Positions 24,335 to 32,223 of a DNA stretch of 64,000 nt are shown here, piece by piece. Made by a program: the position numbers and the translations under genes. Source of the stretch: Polynucleobacter sp. AP-Reno-20A-A9. Lineage in GTDB: Bacteria; Pseudomonadota; Gammaproteobacteria; Burkholderiales; Burkholderiaceae. Where the stretch lies: NCBI RefSeq assembly GCF_018882085.1, contig NZ_JACVPB010000003.1, positions 124,001 to 188,000 of the forward strand. The letters are read 5' to 3'. Under the pieces are notes generated by a model. It saw only the letters and a list, made by a program, of their open reading frames with translations. It ran no database searches and was not told the origin of the DNA. The first letter of the stretch is position 1. Each line of letters starts with the position of its first letter.

Positions 24335-25480
24335 GTGGCAATCATTACCAATATAGAAGACTTGCGGGTCCTCCATCAAAAGCGTACCCCCAAGATGTTC
24401 TACGACTATGCAGACTCAGGATCATGGACCGAGTCAACATACCGTGCCAATGAATCCGATTTTCAAAAGATTAAATTGCGTCAGCGTGTAGCGGTCAATA
24501 TGACTAACCGCACCACTAAGACAACCATGATCGGTCAAGAAGTTGCCATGCCAGTGGCACTTGCACCGACAGGTCTTACTGGCATGCAGCACGCCGATGG
24601 TGAAATTTTGGCAGCCAAGGCCGCTGAAAAGTTTGGTGTGCCATTCTGCTTATCCACTATGAGCATTTGCTCAATTGAAGACGTAGCAGAACACACTACA
24701 AAACCATTTTGGTTTCAACTCTATGTCATGAAAGATCGCGGATTTATTGAACGTTTGATTGAGCGCGCTAAAGCAGCCAAATGTTCTGCACTGGTTTTGA
24801 CTTTGGATTTGCAAATCCTAGGTCAGCGTCACAAGGACTTAAAGAATGGCCTCTCTGCCCCTCCTAAGCTCACAATTGCCAATATGATCAACATGGCAAC
24901 TAAGCCACGCTGGTGCTTGGGCATGGCTATGACGCCGCGTAGGACCTTCCGCAATATTGTTGGCCACGCTACTGGCGTTGGCAACATGTCCTCACTGTCC
25001 TCTTGGACTGCAGAGCAATTTGATCCAGGCCTCAATTGGGGTGATGTGGAATGGATTAAAAAACTCTGGGGTGGAAAACTGATTATTAAAGGCATCTTAG
25101 ATGAAGGCGATGCACGCTTAGCAGCAAACTCCGGCGCGGATGCATTAATTGTTTCCAATCACGGTGGCCGTCAACTAGATGGTGCGATTTCTAGCATTCA
25201 GGCTTTACCTGGAATTGTGGATGCTGTTGGTAAAGATATTGAAGTGTGGATGGATGGCGGTATACGTTCAGGTCAAGATGTTTTAAAAGCATGGGCCTTA
25301 GGTGCGCGTGGCACGATGATTGGTCGCCCTTTCCTATATGGCTTAGGTGCTATGGGTGAGGCCGGTGTAACCAAGTGCTTAGAGTTAATTCACAATGAGT
25401 TGGACATCACCATGGCATTTACAGGCCATCGCGATATTCAGAATGTGACTAAAGATATTTTGTATCCAGGAACCTTTTAA
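24335..25480 (+). CDS. lldD: FMN-dependent alpha-hydroxyacid (L-lactate) dehydrogenase
   Basis: A 381-residue FMN enzyme that oxidises L-lactate or a related 2-hydroxyacid and passes electrons to the respiratory chain. Typical segments: PKMFYDYADSGSWTE, VALAPTGLTGMQHADGE, FQLYVMKDR, ALVLTLDLQILGQRHKD, the active-site SNHGGRQLDGA (catalytic His) and WMDGGIRSGQDVLKA with GRPFLYGLGA. The start is GTG 24335 with GAAGGA upstream. The following membrane protein begins immediately after the stop. Lactate is the best guess; mandelate or glycolate enzymes share these motifs. Confidence 0.9.
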   Translation: MAIITNIEDLRVLHQKRTPKMFYDYADSGSWTESTYRANESDFQKIKLRQRVAVNMTNRTTKTTMIGQEVAMPVALAPTGLTGMQHADGEILAAKAAEKFGVPFCLSTMSICSIEDVAEHTTKPFWFQLYVMKDRGFIERLIERAKAAKCSALVLTLDLQILGQRHKDLKNGLSAPPKLTIANMINMATKPRWCLGMAMTPRRTFRNIVGHATGVGNMSSLSSWTAEQFDPGLNWGDVEWIKKLWGGKLIIKGILDEGDARLAANSGADALIVSNHGGRQLDGAISSIQALPGIVDAVGKDIEVWMDGGIRSGQDVLKAWALGARGTMIGRPFLYGLGAMGEAGVTKCLELIHNELDITMAFTGHRDIQNVTKDILYPGTF

Positions 25481-26281
25481 ATTTTCCCCCTCCTCAACCA
25501 CCCTCTTGCTGTATTTGGCATCTCACTTATCGTATTTGCCTTCTCTGTTTGGTTTGGATATGCCGCACTGAGTCGCTATCGTACAAAAGATACCGAGACG
25601 TCTGCAGATCTCGGCATCATTCAGACGGCAACCTTAACCCTACTAGCCTTAATTATTGGCTTTACCTTCTCAATGGCTATTAATCGCCATGATCAGCGGG
25701 AGATCTTTGAGGAAGGCGAGGCAAATGCCATTGGTACTGAATTCTTAAGAGCTGATCTGCTACCCCCAAAAGCTGCTGCCGCCACCAAGGGTCTTTTACT
25801 GCAATATGTAGATCAACGTATTTTGTTTTATTCCAAACAGCCCCCAGAAAAGATTGAAGAGATTCATAGCAAAACAGATCAATTACAAACTGCCCTCTGG
25901 AACGAGATTCTGCCAACTGTTCGCACGCAACACACCGCTTCTATTGCCTTGGTTGCCTCCGGCATGAATGATGTTTTGAATTCTCAAGGCTATGTTCAAG
26001 CGGCATGGTGGAATCGCATCCCTCTGACAGCCTGGGCATTGATGGCAGCAATTGCTATTTGTGCCAATCTCTTGGTTGGATTTGGCGCACGGAATTTTGA
26101 GAAGAACATCGGCCTATTCATGATCTTCCCTTTTGTTATTTCAGTATCTTTCTTTTTGATTGCCGACATTGATAGTCCAAGGGGTGGCGTTATTCGTATT
26201 GAAGCTAGAAACTTAGTGGCGCTAAAAAATAATCTAAGCCAACAGATAAACATTGCCAACCCATCCATAAGCAATCAATAA
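25481..26281 (+). CDS. DUF4239/bestrophin-like membrane protein, apparently lacking a canonical start codon
   Basis: About 266 residues with two helices near the N terminus (VFGISLIVFAFSVWFGYAAL and LTLLALIIGFTFSMAI), a soluble middle with REIFEEGEANAIGTEFLRADLLP, and two C-terminal helices. The frame directly continues after the lldD stop at 25480 and there is no ATG, GTG or TTG before the first helix. The first ATG, at 25673, would cut into helix 2. An ATT at 25481 has AGGA at 25468-25471, suggesting ATT initiation or coupling to lldD termination. Function unknown; family members are thought to be channel-like. Confidence 0.65.
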   Translation: MFPLLNHPLAVFGISLIVFAFSVWFGYAALSRYRTKDTETSADLGIIQTATLTLLALIIGFTFSMAINRHDQREIFEEGEANAIGTEFLRADLLPPKAAAATKGLLLQYVDQRILFYSKQPPEKIEEIHSKTDQLQTALWNEILPTVRTQHTASIALVASGMNDVLNSQGYVQAAWWNRIPLTAWALMAAIAICANLLVGFGARNFEKNIGLFMIFPFVISVSFFLIADIDSPRGGVIRIEARNLVALKNNLSQQINIANPSISNQ

Positions 26282-26304
26282 GCTTCACCATAAAGGCGGT
26301 CCAG

Positions 26305-26496
26305 ATGAAACGAGTAGTGGATGTTTTTAAAAACCGTGGTCGCGAACTGGTGTGGACTTATGTCATCCATCTCCAGAATGATGAGGAATTTCATCCTGGG
26401 CAGCTAGATTTTGAAGTTGAGGCTCTTAGACTCTCGCAAATCGATAAACGTGGCTTAGCAAACGAGCTGAGCGCCAAAGTAAGGCTCAATAACTGA
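26305..26496 (+). CDS. Small hypothetical protein
   Basis: A 63-residue basic and acidic protein (MKRVVDVFKNRGRELVWTY at the start) without signal peptide or membrane segment. It is preceded by AAGG about 9 nt upstream and follows the DUF4239 gene by 23 nt on the same strand. I recognise no family; coding potential rests on context and a plausible amino-acid composition. Confidence 0.45.
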   Translation: MKRVVDVFKNRGRELVWTYVIHLQNDEEFHPGQLDFEVEALRLSQIDKRGLANELSAKVRLNN

Positions 26497-26544
26497 GGCT
26501 GAATTACCATCTTAAAGGGTAAAGCCCCTGGCGTTAATGCTGTT

Positions 26545-26563
26545 AATGAGATTCATTATCATT
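26545..26563 (+). promoter_or_regulatory. Candidate Fur box upstream of cytochrome b561
   Basis: AATGAGATTCATTATCATT, 31 nt before the cytochrome b561 start, closely follows the AATGAGAAT-N-ATTCTCATT style of proteobacterial Fur operators (AATGA ... TCATT arms, ATTATC half-site). Position in an A/T-rich promoter region fits. A match by eye only. Confidence 0.45.
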
Positions 26564-26593
26564 TATGATGAATACTCATAACATTTAACCGCA

Positions 26594-27130
26594 ATGCCGA
26601 AAACCAAATACCACACTGCCTCTATCTTCTTTCATTGGCTTGTTTTCTTCCTAGTTATTGCTGCTTTTGCAGTGATTGAGCTCAAAGGGCAATTCCCTAA
26701 AGGAAGCGAGCCTCGTGAGCTATGTAAAACGGTCCATGGCGTTATTGGTCAGCTCATTTTTATAGCCATGGCTCTTCGCTTGATAGTGCGCTTTACTTAT
26801 GGCGTTCCTAAGCCTACAAATCCAAAACCTTTATTTGTCTCATTGGCTACGGCAATGCATTGGATGCTGTATGCCCTGCTCTTGATATCACCCATCTTTG
26901 GTATCTTATATTTCCAGTATGGTGGCAAAGAAATTCACTTCTTTGGTTTGGTATGGCCTCAGCTAGTCACCCCCAATCCAGAGATGAAAAAGGTGGTTGA
27001 GGGGATCCATGAGTTCTTAGGGAACTCGCTCTACTTTTTGATTGGCATTCATGCTTTAGCAGGCTTGTGGCAACATTACGTCCTAAAGGACGCTACACTT
27101 CGTCGTATGTTGAATAAAATTGTTATCTAA
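26594..27130 (+). CDS. Cytochrome b561 family protein
   Basis: A 178-residue inner-membrane di-haem cytochrome with four helices. Haem-ligand His candidates are in ASIFFHWLVFF (helix 1), CKTVHGVIGQ (helix 2), ATAMHWMLYALLLISPIFG (helix 3) and LIGIHALAGLWQHYV (helix 4). Length and helix spacing match CybB, which oxidises ubiquinol in E. coli. The small membrane protein at 27132 follows 1 nt after the stop, so the two are translationally linked. Confidence 0.9.
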   Translation: MPKTKYHTASIFFHWLVFFLVIAAFAVIELKGQFPKGSEPRELCKTVHGVIGQLIFIAMALRLIVRFTYGVPKPTNPKPLFVSLATAMHWMLYALLLISPIFGILYFQYGGKEIHFFGLVWPQLVTPNPEMKKVVEGIHEFLGNSLYFLIGIHALAGLWQHYVLKDATLRRMLNKIVI

Positions 27131-27131
27131 A

Positions 27132-27308
27132 ATGAAACCTCTCTCCAAAAAAGCCAAGATGGCAATAGGCTGGACAGTCTTGATGACTGTCGTGGGCACT
27201 GCGATGCTTCATCAATGGCAATTTTTTGCCATGGGTTGCGCATCTCTTGCCATGTTGCTCGTAGCCAATCATTACGATCTTTTAAAAGATCCAGAAGACA
27301 AAAAATAA
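27132..27308 (+). CDS. Small two-helix membrane protein
   Basis: A 58-residue protein starting MKPLSKKAKMAIGWTV, with two short hydrophobic helices (about 11-27 and 34-47) and a charged C terminus ending PEDKK. The ATG lies 1 nt after the cytochrome b561 stop, so translation is probably coupled and a role as small partner or assembly factor is possible. No family recognised. A terminator follows at once. Confidence 0.65.
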   Translation: MKPLSKKAKMAIGWTVLMTVVGTAMLHQWQFFAMGCASLAMLLVANHYDLLKDPEDKK

Positions 27309-27335
27309 TCCCGCTTTATTAAGAGCGGGATTTAT
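27307..27335 (+). terminator. Rho-independent terminator
   Basis: AATCCCGCT (27307-27315) pairs with AGCGGGATT (27324-27332) around an eight-base loop, overlapping the last bases of the small gene at 27132 and followed by TTATT. Confidence 0.85.
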
Positions 27336-27343
27336 TAGCAACC

Positions 27344-27364
27344 ACCCCAGAATCTGGGGTTTCT
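27344..27364. terminator. Second hairpin serving the leftward OYE gene
   Basis: ACCCCAG (27344-27350) and CTGGGGT (27354-27360) with an AAT loop, 5 nt from the end of the leftward gene at 27366. With the hairpin at 27307 it forms a back-to-back pair between convergent genes. Confidence 0.7.
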
Positions 27365-27365
27365 A

Positions 27366-28466
27366 TTACAAAGTTGGGTAATCTGTATAGCCTACTTCCT
27401 CGCCACCATAAAAAGTAGCGCGGTTATATGGATTTAGTGTGGCACCCTGCTGGAATCTCTCTGCTAGATCTGGATTAGAAATGTAGAGACGGCCGTAAGC
27501 AACTGCATCAGCCAGACCATCCTCTAACACCTTCTCACCCATTGCCTGGTCATAGCCACCAGCAGTGATGAATTTCCCTTGATAAGCGGCACGGAACAAC
27601 TCTGAAGTAATAGGCGCATCTTCCAAGACTTGATCGCCACCACCAGCGCTAGTTGAGCGTGGCTCAATCATATGCACATAAGCTAAGTTATAGCCATTGA
27701 GCTTCTCAATTGCGGCAGTGAACAATGCCACTGGATTGCTATCCCCCATATCATTGAAGGTGCCGTATGGTGAAAGGCGAACTCCCACTTTATCGCTCGG
27801 GAATACTTTACTTACAGCTTCAATGACTTGACCCAATAAGCGCAAGCGATTTTCAATAGAGCCGCCATACTCATCTGTGCGCTGATTAGTTTTATCTTGC
27901 AAGAACTGATCCAGCAAGTAGCCGTTAGCTGAGTGAATCTCAATACCATCAAAGCCTGCAGCTTTTGCATTTTGTGCTGCCGCCTCAAACTCTTTGAGTA
28001 AGCGAGCGATATCTTCCAAACTCATTGCCGTTGGAGTCTCGTAGTTATGGAGCTTCCAATCTGCGCCATAGGTTTGACCTTCTGCAGCAATTGCTGAGGG
28101 TGCCTCAGGCGCACCCTGCTCTGGATGCAAGGAAGAATGGGAGATACGCCCAACGTGCCATAACTGCGCAACAATCGCACCACCCTTAGCATGAACTCCC
28201 TCAACAATCTCTTTCCATGCAGCAGTTTGTTGCGCTGAATAAATCCCAGGCGTCGCTGGGTAACCCTTACCCAACGGAGAAATCTGTGTTGCCTCAGTAA
28301 TGATGAGTCCGGCACTCGCACGTTGCGCGTAATAGATCTTCGCTAAGGGGTTAGGCACATCACCAGCAATCGCACGCATTCTAGTGAGTGGCGCCATTAC
28401 TAAACGGTTTTTTAAATGAAGTGCTCCGAGATTTACCGGAGTGAACATGATTTCTTTGCCTGACAT
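27366..28466 (-). CDS. nemA: Old-yellow-enzyme family alkene/nitroester reductase
   Basis: A 366-residue FMN ene-reductase using NAD(P)H to reduce activated alkenes, quinones or nitro compounds. Signature parts: FTPVNLGALHLKNRLVMAPLTR, IITEATQISPLGKGY, QLWHVGRISH, IEIHSANGYLLDQFLQDKTN, and NRLRLLGQVIEAV. The start ATG 28466 (MSGKEIMFT) has AAGG 7 nt upstream; the long in-frame extension to 28568 would overlap oxyR and is not family-like. It is downstream of oxyR on the same strand, separated by 71 nt, so it may be part of the oxidative or electrophile response. Confidence 0.9.
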   Translation of the reverse strand: MSGKEIMFTPVNLGALHLKNRLVMAPLTRMRAIAGDVPNPLAKIYYAQRASAGLIITEATQISPLGKGYPATPGIYSAQQTAAWKEIVEGVHAKGGAIVAQLWHVGRISHSSLHPEQGAPEAPSAIAAEGQTYGADWKLHNYETPTAMSLEDIARLLKEFEAAAQNAKAAGFDGIEIHSANGYLLDQFLQDKTNQRTDEYGGSIENRLRLLGQVIEAVSKVFPSDKVGVRLSPYGTFNDMGDSNPVALFTAAIEKLNGYNLAYVHMIEPRSTSAGGGDQVLEDAPITSELFRAAYQGKFITAGGYDQAMGEKVLEDGLADAVAYGRLYISNPDLAERFQQGATLNPYNRATFYGGEEVGYTDYPTL

Positions 28467-28537
28467 TTGCTGCCTTTTAAATAAGTAAAAAGAGGGTTGA
28501 CTGTAACAAGGATTGGTAAATTTTGCTGAATACGCGA

Positions 28538-29443
28538 TTAGGCCGCTCCAAATTGTTCGCGTATGCAATCTGCTAGTGCGTTAAATTCCTGTGTGTGTGC
28601 GGTAGAAGGTCGCGCAACCAAGGCAATGACTCTTTTAGGCGCTGGTGAGGCTAACTCTTTTGCTACTAACTCAGAGTTATTTAATAGACTGCTTTTGACT
28701 GCCATTCCAGGAAGCAAAGCAATCCCAAGTCCAGACTCCACCATTTGCAATAAGGTCAACAAGCTTGTTGCTTCCATTCCTTCAGCTTTACGAATGTCGG
28801 TGCGCTTGCATGCTTGCAAGCTATGCTCTCGCAGACAATGCCCCTCCTCTAACAATAAAAGTCGCTCAGCCATCTTGGCAGGCAAGGTAACCTCTTTTCC
28901 TTTTAGAGCGGGATCACCTTCTTTCGCAACCAACCAAAAATGATCGTCAAATAATTCTTGTACCAGAAGACCCTCTACATCATATGGAAGCGCTATCAAA
29001 GCAAAATCCAATTTATGCTCAGCCAATCTAGACAGTAGATTAGCAGTGAGATCTTCTCTAAGAGTAATTTTAAGTTCTGGAAAACGACTGCGAATTTCTG
29101 GAAGCACTGTTGGCAATAAAAATGGTGCAATCGTTGGTATGACGCCTAAACGAATTGTGGCAGTCATGGGTTTGCCGGTTGCACCCGCATACTCCACTAA
29201 ATCTTCAGATGCTGCCAAGATCAGCTTGGCACGCTCCAGAACTTCTAATCCCATTGGAGTAATAGATACATTCTGCCGATCACGCTCTACCAAATGTATT
29301 CCCAATGCTTCTTCCAACTCCTTCAGGCCCGCGCTTAAAGTCGATTGGCCGACAAAACAGGCTTGGGCTGCACGCGTGAAATTGAGCTCTTTGGCTAATG
29401 CGACGAAATACCCCAGCTGCCTTAAAGACGGTAAATAAGCCAT
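28538..29443 (-). CDS. oxyR: OxyR hydrogen-peroxide-sensing LysR-type regulator
   Basis: A 301-residue transcription factor. The N-terminal LysR helix-turn-helix includes LRQLGYFVALAKELNFTRAAQ and QSTLSAGLKELE. The C-terminal domain holds both redox Cys of OxyR: LLLLEEGHCLREHSLQAC, Cys203 and Cys212, nine apart as Cys199 and Cys208 of E. coli. This supports a true disulfide-switch OxyR rather than a generic LysR. ATG 29443 has GGAG 5 nt upstream. It is divergent from rubrerythrin, with a two-part OxyR-like site between them. Confidence 0.92.
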   Translation of the reverse strand: MAYLPSLRQLGYFVALAKELNFTRAAQACFVGQSTLSAGLKELEEALGIHLVERDRQNVSITPMGLEVLERAKLILAASEDLVEYAGATGKPMTATIRLGVIPTIAPFLLPTVLPEIRSRFPELKITLREDLTANLLSRLAEHKLDFALIALPYDVEGLLVQELFDDHFWLVAKEGDPALKGKEVTLPAKMAERLLLLEEGHCLREHSLQACKRTDIRKAEGMEATSLLTLLQMVESGLGIALLPGMAVKSSLLNNSELVAKELASPAPKRVIALVARPSTAHTQEFNALADCIREQFGAA

Positions 29444-29464
29444 TTTCACTCCATTATCGAATAA

Positions 29465-29501
29465 TTAGATTAATACTATCATAATGATTCATTAGACTGA
29501 T
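29465..29501. promoter_or_regulatory. Candidate OxyR operator between oxyR and rubrerythrin
   Basis: Compared with the tetrameric OxyR pattern ATAGnTnnnAnCTAT-N7-ATAGnTnnnAnCTAT, the half-sites TTAGATTAATACTAT (29465-29479) and ATTCATTAGACTGAT (29487-29501) match 8 of 10 and 6 of 10 defined positions with exactly 7 nt between them. The site is 22 nt from the oxyR start and 86 nt from the rubrerythrin start, suiting autoregulation plus activation. Confidence 0.55.
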
Positions 29502-29587
29502 CAATAAATAAGGCGCACACTGCATTCATCGTTGAGAAAGCAGTAAAGAAGACTCAACAAACTGAATGTAATTTGAAAGGAATCAAA

Positions 29588-30073
29588 ATGGCACGTCCAG
29601 AAATCAAAACCATCCAAAACTTAGAGTCCGCCTTTGCCGGCGAATCCATGGCTCACATTAAGTATCGTTACTTTGCCAAGTTAGCTCGCGCTGCTGGCGA
29701 CGAAGAAACCGCAAGGATCTTTCAAGCTACCGCTGACCAAGAAGTGATGCACGCTTTTGGCCACTTAGACTTACTTTACCCTGCTGGCACCGTTACTCCA
29801 GCAAGAGCCTTAGAGATTGCTATTGAAGGCGAAACTTATGAATACACTGAAATGTATCCATCCTTTCGGAAAACAGCCGTAGAAGAAGGCAATGCTGCGG
29901 CCATACAAGAAATTGATGAGCAAATTGCGGAATCTAAAGAGCATGCTGAGCAATTTCAGGCGGTATTGACTAAAGCAGCAAAACGCTTCGCTGCGTTAGC
30001 AAACGTTGAAGAGCGTCACGCAAACCATTACAAGCAAGCTCTGGCAAAAGCGAAGGTTTTTGCAGCCCAATAA
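29588..30073 (+). CDS. rbr: Rubrerythrin (ferritin-like di-iron domain only)
   Basis: A 161-residue non-haem di-iron protein that reduces hydrogen peroxide. Four-helix-bundle ligand motifs are visible: LESAFAGESMAHIKYR, TADQEVMHAFGH, ALEIAIEGETYEYTEMYP and VEERHANHYKQAL. The C-terminal rubredoxin domain of classical rubrerythrins is missing; instead a separate rubredoxin gene follows 61 nt downstream. ATG 29588 is preceded by AAGGAATCAAA. Divergent from oxyR, probably under its control. Confidence 0.92.
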   Translation: MARPEIKTIQNLESAFAGESMAHIKYRYFAKLARAAGDEETARIFQATADQEVMHAFGHLDLLYPAGTVTPARALEIAIEGETYEYTEMYPSFRKTAVEEGNAAAIQEIDEQIAESKEHAEQFQAVLTKAAKRFAALANVEERHANHYKQALAKAKVFAAQ

Positions 30074-30134
30074 GACGGGCCCAGAAAGAATTAGAAATTA
30101 AATTTAAAATCAGCAGACTATTTAAGGAATCAAA

Positions 30135-30302
30135 ATGAACACTTACCAATGTATCGTATGCGGCTATATTTACGACGAAGCAAAAGGGATCCCAGAAGAT
30201 GGCATTCCGGCCGGAACACTTTGGGCTGATGTCCCAGAAGATTGGGAATGCCCTGACTGCGGTGTTGCAAAGGCCGACTTTGAGATGGTTCAAGTAAGCT
30301 AA
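30135..30302 (+). CDS. rubA: Rubredoxin
   Basis: A 55-residue electron carrier with one Fe(Cys)4 centre. Ligands are in [15 protein letters not shown] and [14 protein letters not shown], the standard CxxCG ... CPxCG pair, with the usual [13 protein letters not shown] between. The leader AAGGAATCAAAATG is identical to that of rubrerythrin. It should pass electrons from the reductase encoded next to rubrerythrin. Confidence 0.95.
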   Translation: MNTYQCIVCGYIYDEAKGIPEDGIPAGTLWADVPEDWECPDCGVAKADFEMVQVS

Positions 30303-30360
30303 GTCCACTTCTGCGTTCCTTACCACTTTTTTACCTACTCGTTATTTGGAGAGCCCAGCT

Positions 30361-31530
30361 TTGGATCAAACCACCCCCCAATCCCAATCCGCAATTGTCA
30401 TCATTGGTAGCGGATTAGCTGGCTACACGGTTATCCGTGAAATTCGAAAATTGGATAAAGCAGCCCCAATTACGCTGGTGACACGTGAACCCGGTTATTT
30501 TTATTCAAAGCCCATGCTTTCTACCGCTCTTGCGAGCAAGAAAGAGGCGGTGCAATTAATCTCTACACCAGCTGATGGCATGGCAACGCAATTAGAGATG
30601 ACTATCTTGGGTGAGTGTGATGTCATCTCAATCAATCCTGGCGCGCAAACCATTCAAACTAGTAAAGGTGAGGTTCCTTATGGAAAACTGGTAATGGCAT
30701 TGGGTGCCGACCAAACTCGCCTCCCACTTCAAGGGAACGCTGCTAACGAAGTTATCACAGTAAATGATCTAGAAGACTATGTACGCTTTCGCAATGCAAT
30801 CACTGGAAAAAAGAAGATTACCATCCTGGGTGCAGGCCTGATTGGCTGTGAATTTGCCAACGATCTTGTGCTGGGTGGTTATGAGGTAGATGTGATTGAC
30901 CTGGCTCCACAGGCTCTAGGTCGCCTCTTGCCCGAAGCTGCAGCTCTAGAGCTGCAAGGAAAACTCAGTGCAGCTGGTGTACGTTGGCATCTTTCTACAA
31001 CCGTGCAAGCGATTGATCGTCACGGAGATTCTTTACAGGTCATACTGGCCAATGGCAACACAATCTCTTGCGATGTATTTTTATCAGCTGTTGGCCTAAA
31101 GCCAAGAATTGAATTAGCTAAAGCAAGCGGCATTAATACGGAAACTGGTATTCAGGTAAACCGTGAACTCGAAACCAATATTAAAAACATTTTCGCAATT
31201 GGAGATTGCGCAGAGGTAGATGGTTTGGTTCTGCCTTATGTCATGCCGATTATGCAAGCGGCAAGAGCATTGGCGCCTACCTTAATTGGACAAACTACCT
31301 CACTTACCTATCCTGCGATGCCGGTGATGGTCAAAACCCCCGCATTAGCCACCATCGTTTCTCCGCCAGCTCAAGGCATAGAAGGTAAGTGGACCACAAC
31401 ACCTGTTGAAGGTGGCCTGGAGTCTCGTTTTGAATCTAGTGATGGCAAGTTATTGGGCTTTGTATTAATGGGAGCCGCCACTTCACAACGTGGCGCCCTC
31501 ACTAAGGAGCTGCCGGCTATTCTGGCTTAA
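30361..31530 (+). CDS. FAD-dependent rubredoxin reductase
   Basis: A 389-residue pyridine-nucleotide-disulfide-type flavoprotein expected to transfer electrons from NAD(P)H to rubredoxin. It has the N-terminal FAD motif IVIIGSGLAGYTVIREI, the NAD motif ITILGAGLIGCEFANDL at about residues 150-166, and the second FAD motif NIFAIGDCAEVDG. The first FAD region ends GYFYSKPMLSTAL, as in rubredoxin reductases. TTG 30361 is chosen because GGAGAG (30348-30353) lies 7 nt before it. Third gene of the rubrerythrin unit; a strong terminator follows. Confidence 0.88.
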   Translation: MDQTTPQSQSAIVIIGSGLAGYTVIREIRKLDKAAPITLVTREPGYFYSKPMLSTALASKKEAVQLISTPADGMATQLEMTILGECDVISINPGAQTIQTSKGEVPYGKLVMALGADQTRLPLQGNAANEVITVNDLEDYVRFRNAITGKKKITILGAGLIGCEFANDLVLGGYEVDVIDLAPQALGRLLPEAAALELQGKLSAAGVRWHLSTTVQAIDRHGDSLQVILANGNTISCDVFLSAVGLKPRIELAKASGINTETGIQVNRELETNIKNIFAIGDCAEVDGLVLPYVMPIMQAARALAPTLIGQTTSLTYPAMPVMVKTPALATIVSPPAQGIEGKWTTTPVEGGLESRFESSDGKLLGFVLMGAATSQRGALTKELPAILA

Positions 31531-31561
31531 ATTCCATGGATTCGTTTGATTTATCAAACAT

Positions 31562-31588
31562 AAAAGGCCCGCGATGCGGGCCTTTTAT
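31562..31588. terminator. Bidirectional Rho-independent terminator
   Basis: Perfect 11-bp stem AAAAGGCCCGC (31562-31572) and GCGGGCCTTTT (31576-31586) with a GAT loop, between the rubredoxin reductase gene and the leftward PuuD-like gene. Confidence 0.93.
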
Positions 31589-31606
31589 TGATGCAACTAG
31601 TAGTGA

Positions 31607-32200
31607 TTAAGAAACGATCACGAACCATGTAGTGTTGTGTGATTGAGCAACCATCAAGAACAACATTGGTACAGATAACAATGTGTTCAAACGGGATGTC
31701 AACATCGCAACGCGAGCAGATTTTGCTTTGATATCAGCTTCAACAGCAACGATACCAAGAGCGCGCTTTTGATTTGGCCAAATAATGAACCAAACGTTAA
31801 AGGCCATTACTAATGCAATCCACATACCTAAACCGATTGCACGGAATGGGGCTTGTAATGTGAAGGCTTGATGTAAGTAACCATTTAAAGCAGCAACAAT
31901 CAAACCAGTTAGTACAGTAAACAAGGCTGCGTAACGGAACCAGAACAACGCTGCTGGAGCAATCACTTTGCCAATTGCTGGCTTTTGCTCATCAGGAATC
32001 TTTGGCATTGAAGGAATTTGCACAAAGTTAAAGTACCAAAGCAATCCAATCCACATCACACCAAACATCACGTGTAACCAACGGAAAACAAATGGTAGTT
32101 CAGCAGAACTAAAGTTGCCGCCTAAAGCCAAAATAATCAGGGCGAGGAGGACAAAACCGGCAAAAACGGTACGCCCTAAAGAGGTCAAGATTGATGTCAT
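31607..32200 (-). CDS. PuuD/Urate_ox_N-like membrane protein without the cytochrome c domain
   Basis: A 197-residue protein with about five transmembrane helices. FRWLHVMFGVMWIGLLWYFNFVQ with its conserved His and Trp, ALFWFRYAALFTVLTGL and MWIALVMAFNVWFIIWPNQ follow the membrane domain of PuuD urate hydroxylases. The C-terminal cytochrome c domain of PuuD is absent, and no purine genes are nearby, so urate oxidation is doubtful. It lies 23 nt downstream of sodB on the same strand and may be co-transcribed. Confidence 0.75.
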   Translation of the reverse strand: MTSILTSLGRTVFAGFVLLALIILALGGNFSSAELPFVFRWLHVMFGVMWIGLLWYFNFVQIPSMPKIPDEQKPAIGKVIAPAALFWFRYAALFTVLTGLIVAALNGYLHQAFTLQAPFRAIGLGMWIALVMAFNVWFIIWPNQKRALGIVAVEADIKAKSARVAMLTSRLNTLLSVPMLFLMVAQSHNTTWFVIVS

Positions 32201-32223
32201 TAAATTTTCCTAAATAAGATAAA

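Noticed and set aside
31607-32200. Complete urate hydroxylase PuuD
   Set aside because: Only the membrane domain is present, with no cytochrome c motif and no purine genes nearby.
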